A stretch of 64,000 nucleotides of DNA, from the NCBI GenBank assembly GCA_020002185.1, contig CM034544.1, forward strand, positions 37,353,862 through 37,417,861, in the 5' to 3' direction. The notes under the pieces are model-generated. The model had not been told where the DNA came from. It ran no database searches and saw nothing but the letters and a program-made list of their open reading frames with translations. Positions 28,301 through 43,617 of this stretch are shown piece after piece. Source of the DNA: Paraescarpia echinospica. Its lineage: Eukaryota; Annelida; Polychaeta; Sabellida; Siboglinidae. A program made the position numbers and the translations under genes. Positions within the stretch are counted from its first letter, which is position 1; every line of letters starts with the position of its first letter.

Positions 28301-31300
28301 TTGAGGTTAATCTAGTTAAGTGTTTAGCTTGATATCAGTCTAGCCTTCGAGAAGATTGGTAATATGCAGGACATCAATTTTGGGTAAGACAACATTAAGG
28401 ATCCGTCCTCCGAAAGAGTGCTCATGAAAATACTGATTTGGTGTGATATGCATGAATTCTCTTCGATCACTTTTTCACGGGACATTTTTGTTTAAAAAAA
28501 AATGAATGTACTACTGCATTAGACAAGGTAAAACGTCAAACTGGAATGATTTTTCACTCACATAACTTACGTACTATTTTCTTGTAACTTACGTGACGGA
28601 GATGAAAGGGTAATATACATTACCCTTTGCGGTTAATCTAGTTATGAGTATAGCTTGATATCAGTCTAGCCTTCGTGAAGATTTGTAACATGCAATATAT
28701 CAATTTGGGGTAAGACCACATTAAGGATCCGTCCGCCTAAAGAGTGCACTTGATAAACAGTTTAGGTGTGATATGCGTGAATTTGTTTCGACCACTTTGA
28801 AATGGGACATGTTTGTTTCGAGAACACTGAATGTACTAATGCATTAGACAAGATAAAACACCAAATGGGAATGAGTTTTCACACCCATAACTTACGTACT
28901 GTTTTCTTGTAACTTACGTGACGGAGATGAAAGGGTAACATACATTCCTCTTTGCGGTTAATCTAGTTATGTGTGTGGCATGATATCAGTCTAACCTTCG
29001 TGAAGATTTGTGACATGCAGGACATTAATTTGGGGTAAGACTACATTAAGGATCCGTCCGCCTAAAGAGTGCACTTAAAAAACCGTTTTGGTTTGAAATG
29101 CGTGAAATTTGTTCGATCATTTTTACATGGGACATGTTTGTTTCGAGAATACTGAATGTACCTCTGCAATAGACAAGATCAAATATCAAACGGGAATGAG
29201 TTTCCACACCAATTACTTAAGTACTATTTTCTTGTAACTTACGTGACGGAGATGAAAGGGTAACATTCATTCCCCTTTGAGGTTAATCTAGTTATGTGTG
29301 TAGCTTGATATCAGCCTAGCCTTCGAGAAGATTTGTAACACGCAGGACATCAATTTTGGGTTAGACAACATTAAGGATCCGTCCTCCGAAAGAGTGCTCA
29401 TGAAAATACAGATTTGGTGTAATATGCGTGAATTCTCTTCGATCACTTTTTCACAGGACACGTTTGTTTCAAGAATACTGAATGTACTAAAGCAATTAGA
29501 AAAGATAAAACATCAAATGGGAATGAGTTTTCACACCCATAACTTACGTACTTTTTTCTTGTAACTTACGTGACGGAGATGAAAGGGTAACATACATTCC
29601 CCATTGTGGTTAATCTAGTTATGTGTGTGGCTTGATATCCGTCTAGCCTTCGTGAAGATTTGTAACATGCAGGACATCAAGGTAGGATAAGACGACATTA
29701 AGGATCCGTCCGCCGAAAGAGTGCACTTGAAAATACCGTTCTGGTGTGATATGCTTCAATTTTTTCGATCACTTTGTCATGGTACACGTTTATTTCGAGA
29801 ACACTAAATGTAGTAATGCATTAGACAAGATAAAACATCAAATGGGAATTAGTTTTCACACTCATAACTTTCGTATTATTTTCTTGTAACTAACGTGACG
29901 GAGATGAAAGGATAACATATATTCCCCTTTGCGGTTAATCTAGTTATGTGTGTAGTTTGATATCAGTCTAGCCTTCGTGAAGATTTGTAAGCAGCACATC
30001 AATTTGGGGTAAGACCACATTAAGGATCCGTCCGCCGAAAAAGTGCACATGAAAATACCGTTTTGGTGTGATATGCGTGAATTATCTTTTATCACTTTTT
30101 GATGGGACACGTTTGTTTCAAGAATACTGAATGTACTACTGCATTAGACAAGGTAAAACGTCAAATTGGAATGAGTTTTCACACATATAACTTACGTAAT
30201 ATTTTCTTGTAACTTACGTGACGGAGATGAAAGGGTAACATACATTCCTCTTTGCGGTTAATCTAGTTATGTTTGTGGCATGATATCAGTGTAGCCTTCG
30301 TGAAGGTTTGTAACATGCAGGACATCAATTTTGGGTAAGACCACATTAAGGATCCTTCCGCCTAAAGAGTGCACTTTAAAAACGGTTTTGGTGTGAAATG
30401 CGTGAATTTTTTCGATCACTTTGACATGGGACATGCTTGTTTCGAGAATACTTACTGTACTAATGCAATTAGACAAGATAAAACATCAAATGGGAATGAG
30501 TTTTCACACCCATAACTTACGTACCATTTTCTTGTAACTTACGTGACGGAGATGAAAGGGTAACATACATTCCCCTTTGAGGTTAATCTAGTTATGTGTG
30601 TAGCTTGATATCAGTCTAGCCTTCGAGAAGATTTGTAATATGTAGGACATCAATTTTGGGTAAGACAACATTAAGGATCCGTCCTCCGAAAGAGTGCTCA
30701 TGAAAATACCGATTTGGTGTGATATGCGTGAATTCTCTTTGATCACTTTTTCACGGGACTCGTTTGTTTCAAGAATACTGAATGTACTTCTGCATTAGAC
30801 AAGGTAAAACGTCAAACTGGAATGATTTTTCACTCACTTAACTTACGTACTATTTTCTTGTAACTTCCGTGACGGAGATGAAAGGGTAATATACATTACC
30901 CTTTGCGGTTAATCTAGTTATGTGTATAGCTTGATATCAGTCTAGCCTTCGTGAAGATTTGTAACATGCAAGATATCAATTTGGGGTAAGACCACATTAA
31001 GGATCCGTCCGCCTAAAGAGTGCACTTGAAAAACCGTTTTGGTGTGAAATGCGTGAATTTGTTTTGATCACTTTGACATGGGACATGTTTGTTTTGAGAA
31101 TACTGAATGTACTAATGCAATTAGACAAGATAAAACATCAAATGGGAATGAGTTTTCAGACCTATAACTTACGTACATTTTTCTTGTAACTTACGTAACG
31201 GAGATGAAAGGGTAACATACATTCCCCTTTGAGGTTAATTTAGTTATGTGTGTAGCTTGATATCAGTCTAGCCTTCGAGAAGATTTGTAACATGCAGGAT

Positions 31301-34300
31301 ATCAATTTTGGGTAAGTCAACATTATAGATCCGTCCTCCTAAAGACTGCTCATGAAAATGCCGATTTGGTGTGATATGCGTGAATTCTCTTCGATCACTT
31401 TTTAACGGGACACGTTTGTTTCAAGAATACTGAATGTGCTACTGCATTAGACAAGATAAAACGTCAAATGTGAATGATTTTTCACTCACGTAACTTACGT
31501 ACTATTTTCTTGTAACTTACGTGACGGAGATGAAAGGGTAATATACATTACCTTTTGCGGTTAATCTAGTTATGTGTATAGCTTGATATCAGTCTAGCCT
31601 TCGTGAAGATTTGTAACATGCAAGATATCAATTTGGGATAAGACCACATTAAGGATCCGTCCGCCTAAAGAGTGCACTTGATAAACAGTTTAGGTGTGAT
31701 ATGCGTGAATTTGTTTCGACCAATTTGAAATGGGACATGTTTGTTTCGAGAACACTGAATGTACTAATGCATTAGACAAGATAAAACACCAAATGGGAAT
31801 GAGTTTTCACACCCATAACTTACGTACTGTTTTCTTGTAACTTACGTGACGGAGATGAAAGGGTAACATACAGTCCTCTTTGCGGTTAATCTAGTTATGT
31901 GTGTGGCATGATATCAGTCTAACCTTCGTGAAGATTTGTGACATGCAGGACATTAATTTGGGGTAAGACTACATTAAGGATCCGTCCGCCTAAAGAGTCC
32001 ACTTGAAAAACCGTTTTGGTTTGAAATGCGTGAACTTTTTTCGATCATTTTTACATGGGACATGTTTGTTTCGAGAATACTGAATATACTTCTGCAATAG
32101 ACAAGATCAAATATCAAACGGGAATGAGTTTCCACACCAATAACTTACGTACTATTTTCTTGTAACTTACGTGACGGAGATGAAAGGGTAACATACATTC
32201 CCCTTTGAGGTTAATCTAGTTATGTGTGTAGCTTGATGTCAGTCTAGCCTTCGAGAAGATTTGTAACATGCAGGACATCAATTTTGGGTAAGACAACATT
32301 AAGGATCCGTCCTCCGAAAGAGTGCTCATGAAAATACAGATTTGGTGTAATATGCGTGAATTCTCTTCGATCACTTTTTCACGGGACACGTTTGTTTCAA
32401 GAATACTGAATGTACTAAAGCAATTAGAAAAGATAAAACATCAAATGGGAATGAGTTTTCACACCCATAACTTACGTACTTTTTTCTTGTAACTTACGTG
32501 ACGGAGATGAAAGGGTAACATACATTCCCCATTGCGGTTAATCTAGTTATGTGTGTGGCTTGATATCCGTCTAGCCTTCGTGAAGATTTCTAACATGCAG
32601 GACATCAAGGTAGGATAAGACGACATTAAGGATCCGTCCGCCGAAAGAGTGCACTTGAAAACACCGTTCTGGTGTGATATGCTTGAATTTTTTTCGATCA
32701 CTTTGTCATGGGACACGTTTATTTCTAGAACACTGAATGTAGTAATGCATTAGACAAGATAAAACATCAAATGGGAATTAGTTTTCACACTCATAACTTT
32801 CGTATTATTTTCTTGTAACTAACGTGACGGAGATGAAAGGATAACATATATTCCCCTTTGTGGTTAATCTAGTTATGTGTGTAGTTTGATATCAGCCTAG
32901 CCTTCGTGAAGATTTGTAAGCAGGACATCAATTTGGGGTAAGACCACATTAAGGATCCTTCCGCCGAAAAAGTGCATATGAAAATACGGATTTGGTGTGA
33001 TATGCGTGAATTATCTTCGATCACTTTGTCATGGGACACGTTTATTTCGAGAACACTGAATGTACTAATGCATTAGACAAGATAAAACATCAAATGGGAA
33101 TTAGTTTTCACACTCATAACTTACGTATTATTATCTTTTAACTTACGTGACGGAGATGAAAGGGTAACATTTATTCCCCTTTGTGGTTAATCTAGTTATG
33201 TGTGTAGCTTGATATCAGTCTAGCCTTCGTGAAGATTTGTAAGCAGCACATCAATTTGGGGTAAGACCACATTAAGGATCCGTCCGCCGAAAAAGTGCAC
33301 ATGAAAATACAGTTTTGGTGTGATATGCGTGAATTATCTTCGATCACTTTTTGATGGGACACGTTTGTTTCAAGAATACTGAATTTACTACTGCATTAGA
33401 CAAGGTAAAACGTCAAATTGGAATGAGTTTTCACAACCATAACTTACGTACTTTTTTCTTGTAACTTACGTGACGGAGATGAAAGGGTAACATACATTCC
33501 ACATTGCGGTTAATCTAGTTATGTGTTTGGCTTGATATCAATCTAGCCTTCGTGAAGATTTATAAAATGCAGGACATAAAGGTGTTGTAAGACCACATTA
33601 AGAATCCGTCCGCACAAAGAGTGCACTTCAAAAACTATTTTGGTGTGATATGCGTGAATTTTCTTCGATCACTTTGTCATGGGACATGTTTGTTTCGAGA
33701 ATACTGAAACTACTACTGCATTAGACAAGATAAAACATTAAATGGGAATGGGTTTTCACACCCATAACTTACGTACTATTTTCTTGTAACTTACGGGACG
33801 GAGATGAAAGGGTAACATACATTCCCCTTTGAGGTTAATCTAGTTAAGTGTTTAGCTTGATATCAGTCTAGCCTTCGAGAAGATTGGTAATATGCAGGAC
33901 ATCAATTTTGGGTAAGACAACATTAAGGATCCGTCCTCCGAAAGAGTGCTCATGAAAATACCGATTTGGTGTGATATGCGTGAATTCTCTTCGATCACTT
34001 TTTCACGGGACACGTTTGTTTCAAGAATACTGAATGTACTACTGCATTAGACAAGGTAAAACGTCAAACTGGAATGATTTTTCACTCACATAACTTACGT
34101 ACTATTTTCTTGTAACTTACGTGACGGAGATGAAAGGGTAATATACATTACGCTTTGCGGTTAATCTATTTATGTGTATAGCTTGAAATCAGTCTAGCCT
34201 TCGTGAAGGTTTGTAACATGCAAGATATCAATTTGGGGTAAGACCACATTAAGGATCCGTCCGCCTAAAGAGTGCACTTGAAAAACCGTTTTGGTGTGAA

Positions 34301-36570
34301 ATGCGTGAATTTGTTTTGATCACTTTGACATGGGACTTGTTTGTTTTGAGAATACTGAATGTACTAATGCAATTAGACAAGATAAAACATCAAATGGGAA
34401 TGAGTTTTCAGACCCATAACTTACGTACTTTTTTCTTGTAACTTACGTAACGGAGATGAAAGGGTAACATACATTCCCCTTTGAGGTTAATTTAGTTATG
34501 TGTGTAGCTTGATATCAGTCTAGCCTTCGAGAAGATTTGTAACATGCTGGATATCAATTTTGGGTAATACAACATTATGGATCCGTCCTCCGAAAGAGTG
34601 CTCATGAAAATGCCGATTTGGTGTGATATGCGTGAATTCTCTTCGATCACTTTTTCACGGGACACGTTTGTTTCAAGAATACTGAATGCACTACTGCATT
34701 AGACAAGATAAAACGTCAAATGTGAATGATTTTTCACTCACGTAACTTACGTACTATTTTCTTGTAACTTACGTGACGGAGATGAAAGGGTAATATACGT
34801 TACCCTTTGCGGTTAATCTAGTTATGTGTATAGCTTTATATCAGTCTAGCCTTCGTGAAGATTTGTAACATGCAAGATATCAATTTGGGGTAAGACCACT
34901 TTAAGGATCCGTCCGCCTAAAGAGTGCACTTGATAAACAGTTTTGGTGTGATATGCGTGAATTTGTTTCGACCACTTTGAAATGGGACATGTTTGTTTCG
35001 AGAACACTGAATGTACTAATGCATTAGACAAGATAAAACACCAAATGGGAATGAGTTTTCACACCCATAACTTACGTACTGTTTTCTTGTAACTTACGTG
35101 ACGGAGATGAAAGGGTAACATACATTCCTCTTTGCGGTTAATCTAGTTATGTGTGTGGCATGATAGCAGTCTAACTTTCGTGAAGATTTGTGACATGCAG
35201 GACATTAATTTGGGTTAAGACTACATTAAGGATCCGTCCGCCTAAATAGTGCACTTGATAAACAGTTTTGGTGTGATATGCGTGAAATTTTTTCGATCAC
35301 TTTTACATGGGACATGTTTGCTTCGAGAATACTGAATGTACTTCTGCAATAGACAAGATAAAATATCAAACGGGAATGAGTTTCCACACCAATAACTTAA
35401 GTACTATTTTCTTGTAACTTACGTGACGGAGATGAAAGGGTAACATACATTCCCCTTTGATGTTAATCTAGTTATGTGTGTAGCTTGATATCAGTCTAGC
35501 CTTCGAGAAGATTTGTAACATGCAGGACATCAATTTTGGGTAAGACAACATTAAGGATCCGTCCTCCGAAAGAATGCTCATGAAAATACAGATTTGGTGT
35601 AGTATGCGTGAATTCTCTTCGATCACTTTTTCACGGGACGCGTTTGTTTCATGAATACTGAATGTACTAAAGCAATTAGAAAAGATAAAACATCAAATGG
35701 GAATGAGTTTTCACACCCATAACTTACGTATTTTTTCTTGTAACTTACGTGACGGAGATGAAAGGGTAACATACATTCCCCATTGCGGTTAATCTAGTTA
35801 TGTGTGTGGCTTGATATCCGTCTAGCCTTCGTGAAGATTTGTAACATGCAGGACATCAAGGTAGGATAAGACGACATTAAGGATCCGTCCGCCGAAAGAG
35901 TGCCCTTGAAAATACCGTTCTGGTGTGATATGCTTGAATTTTTTTCGATCACTTTGTCATGGGACACGTTTATTTCGAGAACCCTGAATGTACTAATGCA
36001 TTAGACAAGATAAAACATAAAATGGGAATTAGTTTTCACACTCATAACTTACGTATTATTATCTTTTAACTTACGTGACGGAGATGAAAGGGTAACATAT
36101 ATTCCCCTTTGTGGTTAATCTAGTTACGTGTGTAGCTTGATATCAGTCTAGCCTTCGTGAAGATTTGTAAGCAGCACATCAATTTGGGGTAAGACCACAT
36201 TAAGGATCCGTCCGCCGAAAAAGTGCACATGAAAATACCGTTTTGGTGTGATATGCGTGAATTATCTTCGAACACTTTTTGATGGGACACGTTTGTTTCA
36301 AGAATACTGAATGTACTGCTGCATTAGACAAGGTAAAACGTCAAATTGGAATGAGTTTTCACACATATAACTTACGTAATATGTTCTTGTAACTTACGTG
36401 ACGGAGATGAAAGGGTAACATACATTCCTCTTTGCGGTTAATCTAGTTATGTTTGTGGCATGATATCAGTGTAGCCTTCGTGAAGATTTGTAACATGCAG
36501 GACATCAATTTGGGGTAAGACCACATTAAGGATCCGTCCGCCTAAAGAGTGCACTTGAAAAACGGTTTTG

Positions 36571-39500
36571 GTGTGAAATGCGTGAATTTTTTTCGATCTC
36601 TTTGACATGGGACATGCTTGTTTTGAGAATACTGAATGTACTAATGCAATTAGACAAGATAAAACATCAAATGGGAATGAGTTTTCACTCCCATAACTTA
36701 CGTACTTTTTTCTTGTAACTTACGTGACGGAGATGAAAGGGTAACATACATTCCCCATTGCGGTTAATCTAGTTATGTGTATGGCTTGATATCAGTCTAG
36801 CCTTCGTGAAGATGTATAACATGCAGGACATAAAGGTGGGGTAAGACCACATTAAGGATCCGTCCGCACAAAGAGTGCACTTGAAAAACTATTTTGGTGT
36901 GATATGCGTGAATTTTCTTCGATCACTTTGATATGGGACATGTTTGTTTAGAGAATACTGAAACTACTACTGCATTGGACAAGATAAAACATCAAATGGG
37001 AATGAGTTTTCACACCCATAACTTACGTACTATTTTCTTGTAACTTATGTGACGGAGATGAGAGGGTAACATACATTCCCCTTTGAGGTTAATCTAGTTA
37101 TGTGTGTAGCTTGATATCAGTCTAGCCTTCGAGAAGATTTGTAATATGCAGGACATCAATTTTGGGTAAGACAACATTAAGGATCCGTCATCCGAAAGAG
37201 TGCTCATAAAAATACCGATTTGGTGTGATATGCGTGAATTCTCTTCGATCACTTTTTCACGGGACACGTTTGTTTCAAGAATACTAAATGTACTACTGCA
37301 TTAGACAAGGTAAAACGTCACACTGGAATGATTTTTCACTCACATAACTTACGTACTATTTTCTTGTAACTTACGTGACGGAGATGAAAGGGTAATATAC
37401 ATTACCCTTTGATGTTAATCTAGTTATGTGTATAGCTTGATATCAGTCTAGCCTTCGTGAAGATTTGTAACATGCAAGACATTAATTTGGGGTAAGACCA
37501 CATTAAGGATCCGTCCGCCTAAAGAGTGCACTTGAAAAACCGTTTTGGTGTGATATGCGTGAATTCTCTTCGATCACTTTTTCACGGACACGTTTGTTTC
37601 AAGAATACTGAATGTACTACTGCATTAGACAAGATCAAACGTTAAATGTTAATGATTTTTCACTCACGTAACTTACGTACTATTTTCTTGTAACTTACGT
37701 GACGGAGATGAAAGGGTAATATACATTACCCTTTGCGGTTAATCTAGTTATGTGTATAGCTTTATATCAGTCTAGCCTTCGTGAAGATTTGTAACATGCA
37801 AGATATCAATTTGGGGTAAGACCACATTAAGGATCCGTCCGCCTAAAGAGTGCACTTGATAAACAGTTTTGGTGTGATATGCGTGAATTTGTTTCGACCA
37901 CTTTGAAATTGGACATGTTTGTTTCGAGAACACTGAATGTACTAATGCAATAGACAAGATAAAACACCAAATGGGAATGAGTTTTCACACCCATAACTTA
38001 CGTACAGTTTTCTTTTAACTTACGTGACGGAGATGAAAGGGTAACAAACATTCCACATTGCGGTTAATCTAGTTATGTGTTTGGCTTGATATCAGTCTAG
38101 CCTTCGTGAAGATTTATAACATGCAGGACATAAAGGTGTTGTAAGACCACATTAAGGATCCGTCCGCACAAAGTGTGCACTTCAAAAACTATCTTGGTGT
38201 GATATGCGTGAATTTTCTTCGATCACTTTGTCATGGGACATGTTTGTTTCGAGAATACTGAAACTACTACTGCATTAGACAAGATAACATATTAAATGGG
38301 AATGGGTTTTCACACCCATAACTTACGTACTATTTTCTTGTAACTTACGTGACGGAGATGAAAGGGTAACATACATTCCCCTTTGAGGTTAATCTAGTTA
38401 AGTGTTTAGCTTGATATCAGTCTAGCCTTCGAGAAGATTGGTAATATGCAGGACATCAATTTTGGGTAAGACAACTTTAAGGATCCGTCCTCCGAAAGAG
38501 TGCTCATGAAAATACCGATGTGGTGTGATATGCGAGAATTCTCTTCGATCACTTTTTCACGGGACACGTTTGTTTCAAGAATACTGAATGCACTACTGCA
38601 TTAGACAAGATAAAACGTCAAATGTGAATGATTTTTCACTCACGTAACTTACGTACTATTTTCTTGTAACTTACGTGACGGAGATGTAAGGGTAATATAC
38701 GTTACCCTTTGCGGTTAAACTAGTTATGTGTATAGCTTTATATCAGTCTAGCCTTCGTGAAGATTTGTAACATGCAAGATATCAATTTGGGGTAAGACCA
38801 CTTTAAGGATCCGTCCGCCTAAAGAGTGCACTTGATAAACAGTTTTGGTGTGATATGCGTGAATTTGTTTCGACCACTTTGAAATGGGACATGTTTGTTT
38901 CGAGAACACAGAATGTACTAATGCATTAGACAAGATAAAACACCAAATGGGAATGAGTTTTCACACCCATAACTTACGTACTGTTTTCTTGTAACTTACG
39001 TGACGGAGATGAAAGGGTAACATACATTCCTCTTTGCGGTTAATCTAGTTATGTGTGTGGCATGATATCAGTCTAACCTTCGTGAAGATTTGTGACATGC
39101 AGGACATTAATTTGGGGTAACACTACATTAAGGATCCGTCCGCCTAAATAGTGCACTTGATAAACCGTTTTGGTTTGAAATGCGTGAAATTTTTTCGATC
39201 ACTTTTACATGGGACATGTTTGCTTCGAGAATACTGAATGTACTTCTGCAATAGACAAGATAAAATATCAAACGGGAATGAGTTTCCACACCAATAACTT
39301 AAGTACTATTTTCTTGTAACTTACGTGACGGAGATGAAAGGGTAACATACATTCCCCTTTGAGGTTAATCTAGTTATGTGTGTAGCTTAATATCAGTCTA
39401 GCCTTCGAGAAGATTTGTAACATGCAGGACATCAATTTTGGGTAAGACAACATTAAGGATCCGTCCTCCGAAAGATTGCTCATGAAAATACAGATTCGGT

Positions 39501-41708
39501 GTAGTATGCGTGAATTCTCTTCGATCACTTTTTCACGGGACGCGTTTGTTTCATGAATACTGAATGTACTAAAGCAATTAGAAAAGATAAAACATCAAAT
39601 GGGAATGAGTTTTCACACCCATAACTTACGTATTTTTTCTTGTAACTTACGTGACGGAGATGAAAGGGTAACATACATTCCCCATTGCGGTTAATCTAGT
39701 TATCTGTGTGGCTTGATATCCGTCTAGCCTTCGTGAAGATTTGTAACATGCAGGACATCAAGGTAGGATAAGACGACATTAAGGATCCGTCCGCCGAAAG
39801 AGTGCCCTTGAAAATACCGTTCTGGTGTGATATGCTTGAATTTGTTTCGATCACTTTGCCATGGGACACGTTTATTTCGAGAACACTGAATGTAGTAATG
39901 CATTAGACAAGATAAAACATCAAATGGGAATTAGTTTTCACACTCATAACTTTCGTATTATTTTCTTGTAACTAACGTGACGGAGATGAAAGGATAACAT
40001 ATATTCCCCTTTGTGGTTAATCTAGTTATGTGTGTAGCTTGATATCAGTCTAGCCTTCGTGAAGATTTGTAAGCAGGACATCAATTTGGGGTAAGACCAC
40101 ATTAAGGATCCTTCCGCAGAAAAATTGCACATGAAAATACCGTTTTGGTGTGATATGCGTGAATTATCTTCGATCACTTTGTCATGGGACACGTTTATTT
40201 CGAGAACCCTGAATGTACTAATGCATTAGACAAGATAAAACATCAAATGGGAATTAGTTTTCACACTGATAGCTTACGTATTATTATCTTTTAACTTACG
40301 TGACGGAGATGAAAGGGTAACATATATTCCCCTTTGTGGTTAATCTAGTTATGTGTGTAGCTTGATATCAGTCTAGCCTTCGTGAAGATTTGTAAGCACC
40401 ACATCAATTTGGGGTAAGACCACATTAAGGATCCCTCCGCCGAAAAAGTGCACATGAAAATACCGTTTTGGTGTGATATGCGTGAATTATCTTCGAACAC
40501 TTTTTGATGGGACACGTTTGTTTCAAGAATACTGAATGTACTGCTGCATTAGACAAGGTAAAACGTCAAATTGGAATGAGTTTTCACACATATAACTTAC
40601 GTAATATTTTCTTGTAACTTACATGACGGAGATGAAAGGGTAACATACATTCCTCTTTGCGGTTAATCTAGTTATGTTTGTGGCATGATATCAGTGTAGC
40701 CTTCGTGAAGATTTGTAACATGCAGGACATCAATTTGGGGTAAGACCACATTAAGGATCCGTCCGCCTAAAGAGTGCACTTGAAAAACGGTTTTGGTGTG
40801 AAATGCGTGAATTTTTTTCGATCACTTTGACATGGGACTTGCTTCTTTTGTGAATATTGAATGTACTAATGCAATTAGACAAGATAAAACATCAAATGGG
40901 AATAAGTTTTCACACCCGTAACTTACGTACTTTTTTCTTGTAACTTACGTGACGGAGATGAAAGGGTAACATACATTCCCCATTGCGGTTAATCTAGTTA
41001 TGTGTTTAGCTTGATATCAGTCTAGCCTTCGTGAAGATTTATAACATGCAGGACATAAAGGTGGGGTAAGACCACATTAAGGATCCGTCCGCACAAAGAG
41101 TGCACTTCAAAAACTATTTTGGTGTGATATGCGTGAATTTTCTTCGATCACTTTGACATGGGACATGTTTGTTTCGAGAATACTGAAACTACTACTGCAT
41201 TAGACAAGATAAAACATCAAATGGGAATGAGTTTTCACACCCATAACTTACGTACTATTTTCTTGTAACTTACGTGACGGAGATGAAAGGGTAACATACA
41301 TTCCCCTTTGAGGTTAATCTAGTTATGTGTGTAGCTTGATATCAGTCTAGCCTTCGAGAAGATTTGTAACATGCAGGACATCAATTTTGGGTAAGACAAC
41401 GTTAAGGATCCGTCCTCCGAAAGAGTGCTCATAAAAATACCGATTTGGTGTGATATGCGTGAATTCTCTTCGATCACTTTTTCACGGGACACGTTTGTTT
41501 CAAGAATACTGAATGTACTACTGCATTAGACAAGGTAAAACGTCAAACTGGAATGATTTTTCACTCACATAACTTACGTACTATTTTCTTGTAACTTACG
41601 TGACGGAGATGAAAGGGTAATATACAATACCCTTTGCTGTTAATCTAGTTATGTGTACAGCTTGATATCAGTCTAGGCTTCGTGAAGATTTGTAAAATGC
41701 AAGATATC
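36571..41708 (-). repeat. Right half of long inverted duplication
   Basis: This is the mirror partner of 14266-19403 (coordinate sum 55974). It starts at GTGTGAAATGCGTG, which is exactly the complement of the bases at the left edge of the gap. Beyond 41708 the mirror jumps to a new axis (sum about 43300), pairing with the first 1.7 kb of the window. Between 20404 and 36570, 16.2 kb of reverse-oriented satellite has no mirror partner on this axis. Confidence 0.85.
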
Positions 41709-43547
41709 AATTTGAGGTAAGACCACATTAAGGATCCGTCCGCCTAAAGAGTGCACTTGATAAACAGTTTTGGTGTGATATGCGTGAATTTGTTTCGACC
41801 ACTTTGAAATGGGACATGTTTGTTTCGAGAACACTGAATGTACTAATGCATTAGATAAGATAAAACATCAAATGGGAATGAGTTTTCACACTCATAACTT
41901 ACGTATTATTTTCTTTTAACTTACGTGACGGAGATGAAAGGGTAACATATATTCCCCTTTGTGGTTAATTTAGTTATGTGTGTAGCTTGATATCAGTATA
42001 GCCTTCGTGAAGATTTGTTACATGCAGGACATTAATTTGGGGTAAGACCACATTAAGGATCCGTCCGCCACTTGAAAAACCGTTTTAGTGTGAAATGCGT
42101 GAATTTTTTTCGATCACTTTGACATGGGACATGTTTGTTTTGAAAATACTGAATGTACTAATGCAATTAGACAAGATAAAACATCAAATGGGAATGAGTT
42201 ATCAGACCCATAATTTACGTACTTTTTTCTTGTAACTTACGTGACGGAGATGAAAGGGTAACATACATTCCCCATTGCGGTTAATCTAGTTATGTGTGTG
42301 GCTTGATATCCGTCTAGGCTTCGTGAAGATTTGTAACATGCAGGACATCAAGGTGGGGTAAGACCTCATTAAGGATCTGTCCGCCAAAAGAGTGCACTTG
42401 AAAATACCGTTTTGGTGTGATTTGCGTGAATTTTTGTCGATCACTTTGTCATGGGACACGTTTATTTCGAGAACACTGAATGTACTAATACATTAGTCAA
42501 GATAAAACATCAAATGGGAATTAGTTTTCACAGTCATAACTTACGTATTATTATCTTGTAACTTACGTGACGGAGATGAAAGGGTAACATATATTCCCCT
42601 TTGTGTTTAATCTAGTTATGTGTGTAGCTTGATATCAGTCTAGCCTTCGTGGCTGTTTGTAAGCAGCACATCAATTTGGGGTAAGACCACATTAAGGATC
42701 CGTCCGCCGAAAAAGTACACATGAAAATACCGTTTTGGTGTGATATGCGTGAATTATCTTCAATCACTTTTTGATGGGACACGTTTGTTTCAAGAATACT
42801 GAATGTACTACTGCATTAGACAAGGTAAAACGTCAAATTGGAATGAGTTTTCACACATAACTTACGTAATATTTTCTTGTAACTTACGTGACGGAGATGA
42901 AAGGGTAACATACATTCCTCTTTGCGGTTAATCTAGTTATGTGTGTGGCATGATATCAGTCTAGCCTTGAAGATTTTTAACATGCAGGACATCAATTTGG
43001 GGTAAGACCACGTTAAGGATCCGTCCGCCTAAAGAGTGCACTTGAAAAACTGTTTTCGTGTGAAATGCGTGAATTTTTTTCGATCACTTTGACATGGGAC
43101 AGGCTTGTTTCGAGAATACTGAATGTACTAATGCATTAGACAAGATAACACATCAAATGGAAATGAGTTTTCACACCCATAACTTACGTACTATTTTCTT
43201 GTAACTTACGTAACGGAGATGAAAAGGTAACATACATTCCCCTTTGAGATTAATTTAGTTATGTGTGTAGCTTGATATCAGTCTAGCCTTCGAGAAGATT
43301 TGTAACATGCAGGATATCAATTTCGGGTAAGACAACATCATGGATCCGTCCTCCGAAAGAGTGCTCATGAAAATACCGATTTGTTGTGATATGCGTGAAT
43401 TCTCTTCGATCACTTTTTCACGGGACACGTTTGTTTCAAGAATACTGAATGTACTACTGCATTAGACAAGGTAAAACGTCAAACTGGAATGATTTTTCAC
43501 TCAAATAACTTACGTACTATTTTCTTGTAACTTACGTGACGGAGATG

Positions 43548-43617
43548 AAAGGGTAATATACATTACCCTTTGCGGTTAATCTAAAGGGTAATATACATTA
43601 CCCTTTGCGGTTAATAT
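43548..43617. repeat. 35-bp tandem duplication of the dyad, copy 1
   Basis: Two adjacent 35-bp units (43548-43582, 43583-43617) each begin with AAAGGGTAATATACATTACC and carry the full dyad. They end in AATCT and AATAT respectively. The second unit leads into the normal AGTTATG of the monomer. Confidence 0.92.
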
